This document shows positions 42,781-51,650 of a DNA stretch of 64,000 nt, piece by piece. This DNA comes from JBGQBN01 sp041494805 (GTDB lineage: Bacteria > Acidobacteriota > Terriglobia > Terriglobales > Acidobacteriaceae): NCBI GenBank assembly GCA_041494805.1, contig JBGQBN010000002.1, positions 62,001 through 126,000 of the forward strand, read 5' to 3'. The notes below the pieces were generated by a model that had not been told where the DNA came from, did no database searches, and worked only from the letters and a program-made list of their open reading frames with translations. The translations under genes and the position numbers were made by a program. Position 1 is the stretch's first letter. Each line of letters begins with the position of its first letter.

Positions 42781-43863
42781 CTAGTCTGCCGCCTTCGCGC
42801 CCTTGGTCCCGCGAATCGCCGCAATCACGTGTTTGGCGAACAGGTATTGAGTTTTGATGCTCTTCCAGTGTTCCAGCCCGCCGAAGTTGGAGACAATCGC
42901 CAGCTCGCCGATACCACCTTTTTCCTCCAGTCCGCGCACCTGGCGGAGCACCTTCTCCGGAGTGCCAATGAAACCAATTTCCTGTTCGACAATTTCCTCG
43001 TAGGTCAACTTGGTAAGCGATTCAAGCGCTCCGCTGGCGTAAAAACCATAGCCCTTGGCACGCAGCTCGGCCTTCTTTTCCTCGCCCTGCAAAGACTCTA
43101 TAGGGGAAGCATTAAAAGCGAGAAAGTTGTACAGAGCCTGCTCCACTTCCTTACGGATCTGCTTTTCATCTCCATCGATGTATACCGGCCGGATGTAAAC
43201 GATGTCCGGCTGATGGCCGTGTTCGGAGCAAGCCTTCTTGTAAATGTTCAGCGAGGGTTCCAGCACTTTCCACGGCAGGAGGGGAGGCACAAAGATGCCC
43301 CAACCCTTGTCGCCGGCCATCTGGTAAGTGATGTCGCTGGTGCCGCCGGTGTAGAACCTGGGATGCGGCTTTTGCAGCGGCCGCGGCACTACGGTGACGT
43401 CCTTCACTTTGTAATACTCGCCATCGTAGGAAAACTTTTCCTTCGTGAACGCCAGCTCCAGTATGTCGATAGCTTCGTTATAGCGTGGGCGGCTTTCCTC
43501 GAGTGGCATGGCGGAAGGGCCGAAAAGCCAGGCATGCCCGCGACCCAGGCCACACTCCAGGCGTCCGTTGGTAAGGATGTCGGTTTCGGCGATCATGCCT
43601 GCCAGGCGCATAGGGTTTTCCAGCGGCAATGTGTGGAGCGCAGTGCGGAAGCGGATACGGCTAGTGCGTTGCGCTGCGGCGGCAAACATGGCCAGCGGGT
43701 TAGCCGAAATGGAAAACTTCTGAAAGAAGTGGTGATCGATGACCGAGTACACATCGAAGCCACTGTCGTCAGCGTGTTCTATCTGGTGCATGATCTCCCA
43801 GATCATGTCGTAGTGCGACTTGCCCGGCAACGTCTGGATTTCGCAGTAGATGCCGAATCGCAT
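42781..43863 (-). CDS. LLM-class flavin-dependent monooxygenase
   Basis: A protein of 360 residues, bacterial-luciferase-like. Landmarks are YDMIWEIMHQIEHADDSGFD, DHHFFQKFSISANPLAMFAA, TALHTLPLENPMRLAGMIAE, GRLECGLGRGHAWLFGPSAM and PHPRFYTGGTSDITY. It is ten bases below a flavin-reductase-like gene, the arrangement of two-component FMN monooxygenases such as RutA/RutF, where reduced flavin and oxygen cleave an amide or ring bond. F420 use is an alternative given the nearby F420 genes. It is distinct from the MER-like LLM enzyme at the far end of the block. Confidence 0.85.
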   Translation of the reverse strand: MRFGIYCEIQTLPGKSHYDMIWEIMHQIEHADDSGFDVYSVIDHHFFQKFSISANPLAMFAAAAQRTSRIRFRTALHTLPLENPMRLAGMIAETDILTNGRLECGLGRGHAWLFGPSAMPLEESRPRYNEAIDILELAFTKEKFSYDGEYYKVKDVTVVPRPLQKPHPRFYTGGTSDITYQMAGDKGWGIFVPPLLPWKVLEPSLNIYKKACSEHGHQPDIVYIRPVYIDGDEKQIRKEVEQALYNFLAFNASPIESLQGEEKKAELRAKGYGFYASGALESLTKLTYEEIVEQEIGFIGTPEKVLRQVRGLEEKGGIGELAIVSNFGGLEHWKSIKTQYLFAKHVIAAIRGTKGAKAAD

Positions 43864-43872
43864 GTGTCTCTC

Positions 43873-44436
43873 CTAGTGTTTCCGGCTTCCCAGGTTCACT
43901 TGCTTGGGCGCTTCATGATCTTCGTACTGGGCGCTCGGTTGATTTAATTCTGCTCCGATGGTCCGGTACGACGACCTGAAGTACAGCAAGGGATTGCCCT
44001 CCCGCACCACGACGTCCTCGACTTCAGCGATGAAAATTGTGTGGTCGCCCGCGTCCTGCGCGCTATGCAGGCGGCATTCCAAATACGCCAGAGCTCCGTT
44101 GAGCACCGGAGTACCATGTGGAGTGCGGTCAAAGCGAGCGCCCACCTCGCGCTCGGCATGCTGGTGAGTCTGTGTGGGAAGCGCGTAATACTCCGAGATC
44201 GCCCGCTGGTTCTCCGCCAGGACGTTCACACCAAAACGTTTCTTGGCATGCAAGTGCGCATGGGTTCGACTGCGATGATCCACACAAACCAGGACCAGCA
44301 AAGGATCGAGCGAGACCGAGGTGAACGCATTTGCCGTCATGCCATGCACCTCTCCGTCATAGTCCACCGTGATTACCGTAACTCCGGTAGCAAAGCAGCC
44401 CATCGCTTTGCGGAAATCTGCCTGGGTAACACTCAT
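43873..44436 (-). CDS. flavin reductase domain protein
   Basis: A protein of 187 residues of the HpaC/RutF-type flavin reductase fold: FRKAMGCFATGVTVITV at the N-terminus, GMTANAFTSVSLDPLLVLVCV for the flavin pocket, FGVNVLAENQ, and the C-terminal AYLECRLHSAQDAGDHTIFIAEV with the conserved Asp-His. It likely supplies reduced FMN to the adjacent LLM monooxygenase. A C-terminal tail of about 30 residues (YEDHEAPKQVNLG) extends beyond the usual domain. A hairpin separates it from the receptor gene above. Confidence 0.88.
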   Translation of the reverse strand: MSVTQADFRKAMGCFATGVTVITVDYDGEVHGMTANAFTSVSLDPLLVLVCVDHRSRTHAHLHAKKRFGVNVLAENQRAISEYYALPTQTHQHAEREVGARFDRTPHGTPVLNGALAYLECRLHSAQDAGDHTIFIAEVEDVVVREGNPLLYFRSSYRTIGAELNQPSAQYEDHEAPKQVNLGSRKH

Positions 44437-44471
44437 AGGAAGGCTGCGGCCCTTGGAATCTTAACTGCTTT

Positions 44472-44502
44472 AAGGCGGAGCGGGCTTGAACCACTCCGCC
44501 CT
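44472..44502 (-). terminator. hairpin between TonB receptor 2 and the flavin-reductase gene
   Basis: The minus strand can form a stem AAGGGCGGAG/CTCCGCCTT, with one bulged base, and a 13-base loop immediately after the receptor stop codon. No long T run follows, so it may only partly stop or process the transcript, lowering expression of the downstream enzymes relative to the receptor or the reverse. Confidence 0.4.
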
Positions 44503-44510
44503 TCAGAGTC

Positions 44511-47500
44511 TTACCACGTAAAGCGCGCTGCCAATTGTATCTGGCGCGGGTTGAAGATGGCTCGTGGCGTCCCGTAGGACGGATTGGGGGAACCCTCGAG
44601 ATTTCCCGACGGCGTTGCAGGACAACCGACATCAGTGGGGGTCGTCGCGAAGCCGCAGAAATCTGCTGCCCCATACGCGGTATTGAAGAAGCGAACGTTG
44701 AGCGTATTAGTGATATTAAACGCCTCTGCCATGGCTTCCAGGTGCACGCGCTCCGTGAGATTGAATGTCCGCGAAACCCGTACGTCCAGGCTTTGGTAGC
44801 TGTCGCCCGTGAATGTATTCCGCGGCTCGATGCCCACGCGATCATTGTTCCCGAAGATGTCTCCATTGGCGTCGAAGCCGGCGAACTTGGTGAAGTAGTG
44901 CGGGCCCTCGAGACTAACGATAAAGCTGAGTTGCCAGTCATTCAGAACCGGATTCATGTGCTCAGGTCCGGTCAGAATGGCATTGCCTACGAAACGCTGG
45001 CCCACGTGGTCGGCGGATACCGCCCTTTCACGGTTAAAGCAGCAAGTGTCCTGAGGAATGAGCACAAAGCTGGGATTGGGTCCGTCATCAATACCCTTTG
45101 ACCAGGTGTAGCTCAGACCGAAGCCCACATGATGACTGGTGCGCTTATTGAAGTTGATCAGTAAGCCGTCCCATTGCGAATCCCACCTGGAATCCGCTTC
45201 GAAGTCCACACCGAAGGGAGGATTCTTGATTCCGGGAACGATTCCAAACCCCACTCCGGGCAGGCAATCGGAGTTCGGGAAAGCCGGGCAATAGTAGTTC
45301 TTGCTTCCCACGCGACCCTGCGAATCATGTACCAGATGGGCCGCGTCCGCAAATGCGGGGTTAGCGTCCGGTTGGTTCACGTTGTAGAAGCTGCCCAGAT
45401 GAACTCCGCGAACATGCAAGCCGGTGACATCCAGAACCGTGTCTTTGAAGGGCTGGATTTCAAAGCCAAAGCTGAGCTGCTCCCCGTAGGGCGGTTTGTG
45501 CGCCTTGGCGAAGCGTACGATTACTGCGTCCAGCGCATTGGCTGGATAGATTGCCGTGGTCGAGATGGACGGGAACAAGGCGCTCAATGCTCCCACCATG
45601 GTGAACGGATCGGACCCGAAGGCCGACAGCCTGGTTTTCGCATTCAGGTCGTCCTGAATGTTTTCGCGTCCCGGATACTTTTGCAACCCACCGCATGACG
45701 GAATTTGGCACATCAGCAGCGGCGATGGGATTGTGCCATGGAAGAGCCCGGCACCACCGCGAATCACCAGACCGCTGTGCCCACCCGGGGCCCAGGAGAA
45801 GCCCGCGCGCGGATCGAAGTTCTTCAACGGATTATTGATGGCCGCGCTCGGCCAAGTCTCGCCTTCCCAACGCAGGCCATAGTTGAGCGTTAAGCTTGAC
45901 GTGGCCCGCCACTTGTCCTGAACGTAGAGCCCCTCGTATGTGTGTCCGAGCTCACCCTTGGCCTGATTGCGAACGGCGGAAGAGATCGCCGAACCCTGGT
46001 AGACCGAGGTATCGAAAGATGTTTCGTTAAACCCGGAGGCGGTGTCAAAACGCTCGAAAAAAATCACGAACGGATGCGGCGCTTGGAAGCCGAGAATCTG
46101 GCCCACAAAATCGGTGCCCAGGAATGCATCCAGGCTTCCGAAGTCAGCTTCGAATGGGTAGAACAGCGGGAATGATTCGGTGGTGTTGACGTGATTGAAA
46201 TCGCCACCGAACGAGACAGTGTGATTCCCCAGCGTCTTGGTGACACTATCCACAATCTCGTAACGTCCTTCCTCATAGAAGTCCGGATTGCCACGGTTCA
46301 CACCCAGGGTGAAAACGTTCGACACTTCCAGATGCGGCTGGGTGCTCGTCGTGGGGAAGTCAAAGAAGCGATGCGCATACTGAACACGAACCTCGTTCAC
46401 CAGCGAGGGAGAGAAAACCGTAACCAGGTTGCCCACCAGCGACTGATCGCGGAAGGTGTTGTTCTTGAATCCGGAGGGAAGGTCAAAACCATCGTTCAAC
46501 GGGGAAAGGTTGGTAGAACGCTGGTCGTTGAAAAAATATCGCACAAACATCGAGTTCTTGTCGTTGAAGCGGTGGTCTATTTTGCCCAGGAAGTTGTCGT
46601 AATCGATGCCGCGGTTCACATGCAGGTTCTCCGCAGGCAAGCCGAAGATCTGCGTCTTCACATAGTTGATGCTGTCGGTGCATCCGGGATTACTTGCCGG
46701 ACAGTCCAGGTTCTGCAACACCGTTGAGTTATAGAACGGAGATTCGACATGCCGCTGTCCTTCATAGTTGGCAAAGAAAAACGTCTTGTCCTTCACAATC
46801 GGACCGCCGATAGTACCGCCGAACTGGTTTTGCCGGAGTTTGTTGAAGCCTGCGGCGGCCAGTCCGCTCTTGGCATCCATGGCGTCATTGCGAAAGAACT
46901 CATAGAGAGAACCATGCAGAGTGTTGGTCCCGCTCTTGGTAACGATGTTGACGATGCCGCCCACGGCTCGCCCGAACTCCGTGCTGTAACTGCTGTTGAT
47001 TACACGGAACTCCCGCACCGCGTCCTGCGAAGGCGTGGTTTCCTGAATCCCGGAGGCGGTGGACATGTTGTCCGCTCCGTCGACAGCCAGGAAGTTGTAA
47101 TGGATGTTCTGTCCGGCAAAGGAAAGCTTGGTCACCGGTTCGATGATCACATCCGTGCTGCCCGAAGTCGTGTCGCCGATGGTCACTCCCGGCGCCAGCA
47201 GCGCGAAATCGATGAACTGGCGGCCGTTCACCGGCAGGTTCTCGATCTTCTGTTCGTCGATCACCGAACTCACCATAGTCCGCGTGGGCTCGGCTACCTC
47301 ACCGACGTCCTGTACGGTCACTTCCTGGGTAATCTGGCCCAGGGACAAACTGAAGTCCAGGTTGCCACTGGCGCCGACCTCTAGACGGATCTTCTTCGCC
47401 TGCTTCTGGAACCCCGACCTTTCAGCCGTCACTGTGTACTCTCCAACCGGCAGTGCCGAAATCTGATAATCACCGGTGACGTTCGCGGTTGCGCTACGGG

Positions 47501-47699
47501 CAAATCCAGTGGCGCTGTTGACCGCGCTGACCTTCGCTTGCGAAATCGCGGCTCCGGTGGTGTCGTAGACTCGACCCTGAATGGTTACTGTGAGTTCCTG
47601 CGCCCACAGCGGAAAAACCGCCAGCACAACCAGGCACAGTACATAGCTCAGCGCGCGGAAAGGCCTTCCCGCGGCTCCGTTCGCAACGTAGAGATTCAT
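44511..47699 (-). CDS. TonB-dependent receptor, Oar/carboxypeptidase-regulatory type (receptor 2)
   Basis: An outer-membrane receptor of 1,062 residues. A long signal region (ALSYVLCLVVLAVFPLWAQ, cleavage near residue 34) is followed by a carboxypeptidase-regulatory-like fold (IQGRVYDTTGAAISQAKV) to about 125. The plug has VIDEQKIENLPVNGRQFIDF, FLAVDGADNMST and FGRAVGGIVNIVTKSGTN, followed by the barrel ending in ARFTW, the expected aromatic terminus. Its position between a GntR regulator and a catabolic operon strongly suggests that it imports the substrate degraded by the downstream enzymes. It is distinct in sequence from receptor 1 at 11204. Confidence 0.9.
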   Translation of the reverse strand: MNLYVANGAAGRPFRALSYVLCLVVLAVFPLWAQELTVTIQGRVYDTTGAAISQAKVSAVNSATGFARSATANVTGDYQISALPVGEYTVTAERSGFQKQAKKIRLEVGASGNLDFSLSLGQITQEVTVQDVGEVAEPTRTMVSSVIDEQKIENLPVNGRQFIDFALLAPGVTIGDTTSGSTDVIIEPVTKLSFAGQNIHYNFLAVDGADNMSTASGIQETTPSQDAVREFRVINSSYSTEFGRAVGGIVNIVTKSGTNTLHGSLYEFFRNDAMDAKSGLAAAGFNKLRQNQFGGTIGGPIVKDKTFFFANYEGQRHVESPFYNSTVLQNLDCPASNPGCTDSINYVKTQIFGLPAENLHVNRGIDYDNFLGKIDHRFNDKNSMFVRYFFNDQRSTNLSPLNDGFDLPSGFKNNTFRDQSLVGNLVTVFSPSLVNEVRVQYAHRFFDFPTTSTQPHLEVSNVFTLGVNRGNPDFYEEGRYEIVDSVTKTLGNHTVSFGGDFNHVNTTESFPLFYPFEADFGSLDAFLGTDFVGQILGFQAPHPFVIFFERFDTASGFNETSFDTSVYQGSAISSAVRNQAKGELGHTYEGLYVQDKWRATSSLTLNYGLRWEGETWPSAAINNPLKNFDPRAGFSWAPGGHSGLVIRGGAGLFHGTIPSPLLMCQIPSCGGLQKYPGRENIQDDLNAKTRLSAFGSDPFTMVGALSALFPSISTTAIYPANALDAVIVRFAKAHKPPYGEQLSFGFEIQPFKDTVLDVTGLHVRGVHLGSFYNVNQPDANPAFADAAHLVHDSQGRVGSKNYYCPAFPNSDCLPGVGFGIVPGIKNPPFGVDFEADSRWDSQWDGLLINFNKRTSHHVGFGLSYTWSKGIDDGPNPSFVLIPQDTCCFNRERAVSADHVGQRFVGNAILTGPEHMNPVLNDWQLSFIVSLEGPHYFTKFAGFDANGDIFGNNDRVGIEPRNTFTGDSYQSLDVRVSRTFNLTERVHLEAMAEAFNITNTLNVRFFNTAYGAADFCGFATTPTDVGCPATPSGNLEGSPNPSYGTPRAIFNPRQIQLAARFTW

Positions 47700-47736
47700 C
47701 TCTCCTCCTCCAGGTTGAAGCCAAGTCGTGCAACAC

Positions 47737-48429
47737 TCACGTCAAGGTTTCCAGCTGTGTATTCCTCTGGGACATCTGACCGTTCATCACCCGGCTCAGC
47801 CGGGATTCGGAATCATCCAAATGCTGTGCCAGCACCGCTGCGCATGGCTTGAGCTTGCCCGCCGCCAGCAACTGATACATCTTCCGATGCACCGGAATCA
47901 GGCCCCCGGGATCATCGTGGCCGCGATCCACCAGCACCATGCCCATGCGCAATTCCCCGATCACCCGCTGGTAGAACGATTCCAGCCGCCGGTTGCGGTG
48001 AAAGCGAATCAACAGACTGTGAAACTGCAGGTCGAAGCTCACAGCGCGCCCCCAGTCGCAGTCGCCGACGGCACGCTCGTAGCCTTCCAGCGCATTTTGC
48101 ATTTCCGGAAGAACGTCGGACTGATTCGCCTTGGCAGCGAGCACGGCGGGAATCTCCAGCATCCGCCGGAGGTGGTATATCTCCTGCACATCTTTGAGGG
48201 AGAGCTGAGAGACTGCCACCCCACGGTGGATGCTGCGCTTGAGCAAGCCTTCCAGCGAAAGAATGCGGGTCGCTTCCCGCATTGTGTTCCGCGACACACC
48301 CAGGGACGCCGACAGCGGCACTTCCTGCAACGGAGTTCCAGGGCGCAATTCTCCGGTGAGGATTCTTTGCCGCAGGACCGACGCTACCTGATCGGCCACG
48401 CTGACTCGATGTATCTGCGCGCGCTCCAT
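47737..48429 (-). CDS. GntR-family regulator with FCD domain
   Basis: A protein of 230 residues. The N-terminal winged helix is VADQVASVLRQRILTGELRPG, SLGVSRNTMREATRIL and EGLLKRSIHRGVAV; the C-terminal FCD all-helical domain starts around EIYHLRRMLEIPAV, with Asp/His metal-ligand candidates in SFDLQFHSLLIRFHRN and AVLAQHLDDSE. FCD regulators usually repress catabolic genes and release DNA on binding an organic acid. It heads the minus-strand block, 37 bases above TonB receptor 2, so it is probably the pathway regulator and may share its transcript. It is divergent from the F420 genes. Confidence 0.9.
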   Translation of the reverse strand: MERAQIHRVSVADQVASVLRQRILTGELRPGTPLQEVPLSASLGVSRNTMREATRILSLEGLLKRSIHRGVAVSQLSLKDVQEIYHLRRMLEIPAVLAAKANQSDVLPEMQNALEGYERAVGDCDWGRAVSFDLQFHSLLIRFHRNRRLESFYQRVIGELRMGMVLVDRGHDDPGGLIPVHRKMYQLLAAGKLKPCAAVLAQHLDDSESRLSRVMNGQMSQRNTQLETLT

Positions 48430-48469
48430 AGCTGTGCGAACTGGAAAGCTTGAACGGGGGACGCGCGAA

Positions 48470-48498
48470 ATCTTGCGCCCTAATGTTCACAATGTCAA
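48470..48498 (-). promoter_or_regulatory. putative promoter of the GntR regulator/operon
   Basis: On the minus strand -35 TTGACA (48498-48493) and -10 CAAGAT (48475-48470) are spaced by 17 bases, 41 bases from the start codon. The adjacent sequence has related half-sites (TTGTGAACA in the spacer and TTGTTCAA just upstream), plausible GntR operator elements. Confidence 0.5.
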
Positions 48499-48562
48499 GT
48501 GTTGAACAATTGAATTCTTCTGTGGAAATCTCTGCGATCGCAGCGGTAAGACTTGATGTAGG

Positions 48563-48602
48563 GGACAGCCGCCCTCGGCTGTCCGCCGAGCGCAAGCTCG
48601 GC
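48563..48602. repeat. double-hairpin repeat element
   Basis: Two adjacent perfect hairpins: GGACAGCC-gccctc-GGCTGTCC and GCCGAGC-gcaa-GCTCGGC, the second with a GNRA-type loop. It lies in the 321-base gap between the GntR gene and cofG, which otherwise holds the GntR promoter and no gene. It resembles a dispersed palindromic element rather than a terminator. Confidence 0.6.
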
Positions 48603-48750
48603 AGTTGGGGAAAATCGGCCTTTCACGTTCGGGTTAGCCGCACCTGACCAAAATGGGCTTTGGCCGGTGGCAATGGCCGGTTTCATGTATTATTTCCGGT
48701 GTTGTCGTAGGCCCGGAAAGGCACCTTCAACGATACAGTTTTCTGTAGTT

Positions 48751-50019
48751 ATGGCTTTCGGAAGTCTGGCGCAACCCGTCGACTTCAATTATCAGAATCT
48801 TGGCAAGGTCGTGCGCTTGGCCGTGGGACAAACAACCTGGACACAACCGCAGTCGCTGCCTTTCTACCTCAATGAACTGCGCTCTGGGCAACCCATTTCC
48901 CGCGAGATGGCTTGTAGGTTGATTCGCATCAGGGAAGACGAAATTCCCGCGCTTCTCGCCGCCGCCAAAGCAGCGAAAGAGCGCTTCAAGCCGGGCGTCA
49001 TCACCTACTCTGCCAAGGTTTTCATCCCTTTGACCAATTTGTGTCGTGACTACTGCGGTTACTGCACCTTCCGTCGTGATCCCGGCGAGCCGGGCGCTCA
49101 TACCATGACTCCGGACGAGGTGCTGCAGGTAGCACGGCATGGCGAGAAGATGGGATGCACCGAGGCCCTCTTCAGTCTGGGCGACAAGCCCGAACTCGCC
49201 TTCCCCGAGATGCGCGAGACGTTGCGGCGTCTGGGATACAACTCCACTCTGCACTATCTCGAAGCCATGTGCGAGCTGGTGCTGCGTGAAACCACCCTGC
49301 TGCCGCATCCCAATCCCGGGTTGCTGAGCGCGGAATGGATCAAACGTCTGGCTGCCGTTTCACCCAGCATGGGCCTGATGCTTGAAACCACCAGCACCTC
49401 CCTGCTGGCACCCGGCGCTGCTCACGACAACGCACCCGACAAGGTCCCTGCCCGGCGCCTGCGCACCATCGAGGAGGCCGGCAAACAGAATGTCCCCTTT
49501 ACCACGGGTCTGCTGCTGGGCATCGGCGAAACGGTCGAGGACCGCGTGGACACGCTGCTCGCCATCCGCGAACTGCACCGCCGCTACGGACACATTCAGG
49601 AAGTCATAGTCCAGAACTTCCGGGTCAAGCCCAACATTCCGATGCGAGACTGGGCCGAATCAACGCGCGGTGAAATGCTGCGCACCGTGGCGGTAGCCCG
49701 CTTGCTGATGCCGGACGTCAACATTCAAGCGCCGCCGAACTTGTCTGCCCCGTACTATGATGAGTTGGTGGACGCCGGTATCAATGACTGGGGTGGGATC
49801 TCGCCGTTGACGCCTGACTTCATCAATCCCGAGAAACCGTGGCCTCAGCTGGAACAACTAAAGTTACGGACCGAAGCCAAGGGATTTAGCCTGCGCCAGC
49901 GGCTCCCGGTTTATCCTGAGTTCATACCCGCGGTTATCGCCGGGCCCGGCCTGCTCTCTGAAAAGGTCAAAGCCGCCGCCGACCGCGAGGGCTATGCATG
50001 GAGGTCCAAGGCGGCATGA
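48751..50019 (+). CDS. cofG: FO synthase subunit 1 (CofG, radical SAM)
   Basis: A protein of 422 residues. The radical-SAM cluster ligands are in TNLCRDYCGYCTF (C-x3-C-x2-C) near residue 90, preceded by VITYSAKVFIPL. Later motifs EALFSLGDKPE, NSTLHYLEAMCE, GLMLETTSTSLL and IQEVIVQNFRVKPNIPM are characteristic of CofG, which with CofH joins the tyrosine- and pyrimidine-derived halves to make the deazaflavin FO. Subunits are separate rather than fused as in actinobacterial FbiC. The ATG at 48751 (MAFGSLAQPVDFNYQNLG) is preferred; the frame opens 84 bases earlier. Its stop overlaps the cofD ATG by four bases (ATGA), marking the start of an F420 operon. Confidence 0.92.
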   Translation: MAFGSLAQPVDFNYQNLGKVVRLAVGQTTWTQPQSLPFYLNELRSGQPISREMACRLIRIREDEIPALLAAAKAAKERFKPGVITYSAKVFIPLTNLCRDYCGYCTFRRDPGEPGAHTMTPDEVLQVARHGEKMGCTEALFSLGDKPELAFPEMRETLRRLGYNSTLHYLEAMCELVLRETTLLPHPNPGLLSAEWIKRLAAVSPSMGLMLETTSTSLLAPGAAHDNAPDKVPARRLRTIEEAGKQNVPFTTGLLLGIGETVEDRVDTLLAIRELHRRYGHIQEVIVQNFRVKPNIPMRDWAESTRGEMLRTVAVARLLMPDVNIQAPPNLSAPYYDELVDAGINDWGGISPLTPDFINPEKPWPQLEQLKLRTEAKGFSLRQRLPVYPEFIPAVIAGPGLLSEKVKAAADREGYAWRSKAA

Positions 50020-50975
50020 TCGTCGTACTCACAGGTGGAACCGGAGGCGCCAAGTTCGTGGATGGCCTTCGACAAGTCGTTTCTGCGAAGGAACTGACGA
50101 TTATCGTCAATACCGGAGACGACCTAGAATGGTGGGGACTGTATGTCTCACCCGATCTGGACTCCATCACCTACGTGATGGCCGGCCTCCTCAGCAAGGA
50201 ACGCGGCTGGGGTGTAAAGGGCGACACGTTTTTCTGCCTGCAAGCCATGGGTGAGTTAGGCCAGCCGATCTGGTTCCACACCGGTGACCGCGATTTGGCC
50301 GTCCACCTGTTGCGTTCAAAAATGCTTACGCATGGAAAAACCCTGACCGAAGCGACTGCGGAGATTGCCTCCCGGCTGGGCGTGCAGGCACGAATTCTGC
50401 CCATGAGCAACTCGCGCGTGGAAACCCGCGTCGATACCCCGATCGGGGATCTCAGCTTCGAAGAATACTTCGTGCAGCGCTGGTACCAGGATCCAGTCAA
50501 ATCGGTGCGCTTCGCTGGCATCGCCGACGCCGAGCCCGCACCCGGTGTAATCGACGCCATCCTGTCGGCCAGCGCCGTGCTGATCGCCCCCAGCAATCCG
50601 GTCACCAGCATTGGTCCCATTCTCGCGGTACCGGGCGTGCGCGACGCCTTGCTGCAAACCCGCGCCCCGGTGGTCGCTGTCTCTCCTATTGTCGGCGGAG
50701 CAGCAGTCTCTGGTCCGGCCGGAATCTTGATGGCCTCACAGGGACTGCCGGTTTCCATTGCCGGCGTGGCCCAGGCCTATCACGACTTCCTGGACATTCT
50801 GGTAGCGGATACCCACGACGTACAAGCAGCCCGAGAACTACAGCAGTCCGGCTTTCGCGTACATTGCGCCAACACTCTCATGCGAAGCGCAGACGAAAAA
50901 GTCGCCCTGGCGCGCAGCGTCCTCTCCTTGCTCACCGGCGAGAGCGCCGCACACACCGCCGCAGACCCATCATGA
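50016..50975 (+). CDS. cofD: 2-phospho-L-lactate transferase (CofD)
   Basis: A protein of 319 residues that transfers the phospholactyl-type group from the activated guanosine donor to FO, giving F420-0. The N-terminal MIVVLTGGTGGAKFVDGL is the family signature, followed by IIVNTGDDLEWWGLYVSPDLDS, FHTGDRDLAVHL and LIAPSNPVTSIGPIL. A start at 49998 is open, but the ATG at 50016 has the ATGA overlap with cofG and a GGAGG site 11 bases upstream. The stop again overlaps cofC by ATGA. Confidence 0.93.
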   Translation: MIVVLTGGTGGAKFVDGLRQVVSAKELTIIVNTGDDLEWWGLYVSPDLDSITYVMAGLLSKERGWGVKGDTFFCLQAMGELGQPIWFHTGDRDLAVHLLRSKMLTHGKTLTEATAEIASRLGVQARILPMSNSRVETRVDTPIGDLSFEEYFVQRWYQDPVKSVRFAGIADAEPAPGVIDAILSASAVLIAPSNPVTSIGPILAVPGVRDALLQTRAPVVAVSPIVGGAAVSGPAGILMASQGLPVSIAGVAQAYHDFLDILVADTHDVQAARELQQSGFRVHCANTLMRSADEKVALARSVLSLLTGESAAHTAADPS

Positions 50976-51625
50976 TTCTGGTCCCAGTCAAGAACCTCAC
51001 CAACGCCAAGCAGCGCCTCGCGTCCGTACTTGACCGCAGCGCTCGCCTTGAGTTGGCTCAAGCCTTGCTGTTCGACGTGCTCGAAACCCTGGCCACCTGG
51101 TCCGACGGGCCCGAGGTCAGCATCGTGACCAGTGATCCCTTCGCGTTAAGTCTGGCGCAACAATTCGAGTTTGACGTGATCGCAGATAACGCGAATCACA
51201 GCGAAACCGATGCCATCGAGATGGCGACGCAGCTCTGCGAGTCCCGCGGAGTGGAAAGTACTCTGGTCATTCCTGGCGACATTCCTCTGATCCAGGTTTC
51301 GGAACTGAAAGAGATTTACGCAGCCGCCCCGGCTGAAGGCTCCGTGCTCGTGCCTGCCGCTAATGGACGCGGCACCAACGCAGCCTGGCGGCGTCCGGCA
51401 GGATTGTTCCCTTTGCGCTTTGGCTACGACAGTTTCAAGCCGCACCTGGCCGCCGCCCAGGCAACGCAGAAACCGTGCATAGTACTCTCGCTGCCCGGCA
51501 TAGCTCTCGACGTGGATAGTCCGTCCGATCTGCGGCAACTCGCGGCCGCACCCGGCGAAACCAGTGCCCAGCGCCTAGTCCGGCAGTGGGACCTCGCCGA
51601 GCTTCCCAGGGCAGCAAACGAATAA
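50972..51625 (+). CDS. cofC: phospholactate/phosphoenolpyruvate guanylyltransferase (CofC/FbiD)
   Basis: A protein of 217 residues with a nucleotidyltransferase fold: MILVPVKNLTNAKQRLASVL at the N-terminus (GTP-binding, with the conserved Lys and Arg), VSIVTSDPFALSLA, VIPGDIPLIQVSELKEI with the metal Asp, and ALDVDSPSDLRQL near the end. It activates phosphoenolpyruvate or 2-phospholactate with GTP for CofD; which substrate is used cannot be told from these motifs. It starts by ATGA overlap with cofD. Confidence 0.92.
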   Translation: MILVPVKNLTNAKQRLASVLDRSARLELAQALLFDVLETLATWSDGPEVSIVTSDPFALSLAQQFEFDVIADNANHSETDAIEMATQLCESRGVESTLVIPGDIPLIQVSELKEIYAAAPAEGSVLVPAANGRGTNAAWRRPAGLFPLRFGYDSFKPHLAAAQATQKPCIVLSLPGIALDVDSPSDLRQLAAAPGETSAQRLVRQWDLAELPRAANE

Positions 51626-51650
51626 ATAGCGACTCATCCCAAGAGCCTCT

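Noticed and set aside
42757..43947. 396-residue plus-strand frame opposite the LLM monooxygenase
   Set aside because: Antisense shadow; the minus strand encodes a clear luciferase-like protein.
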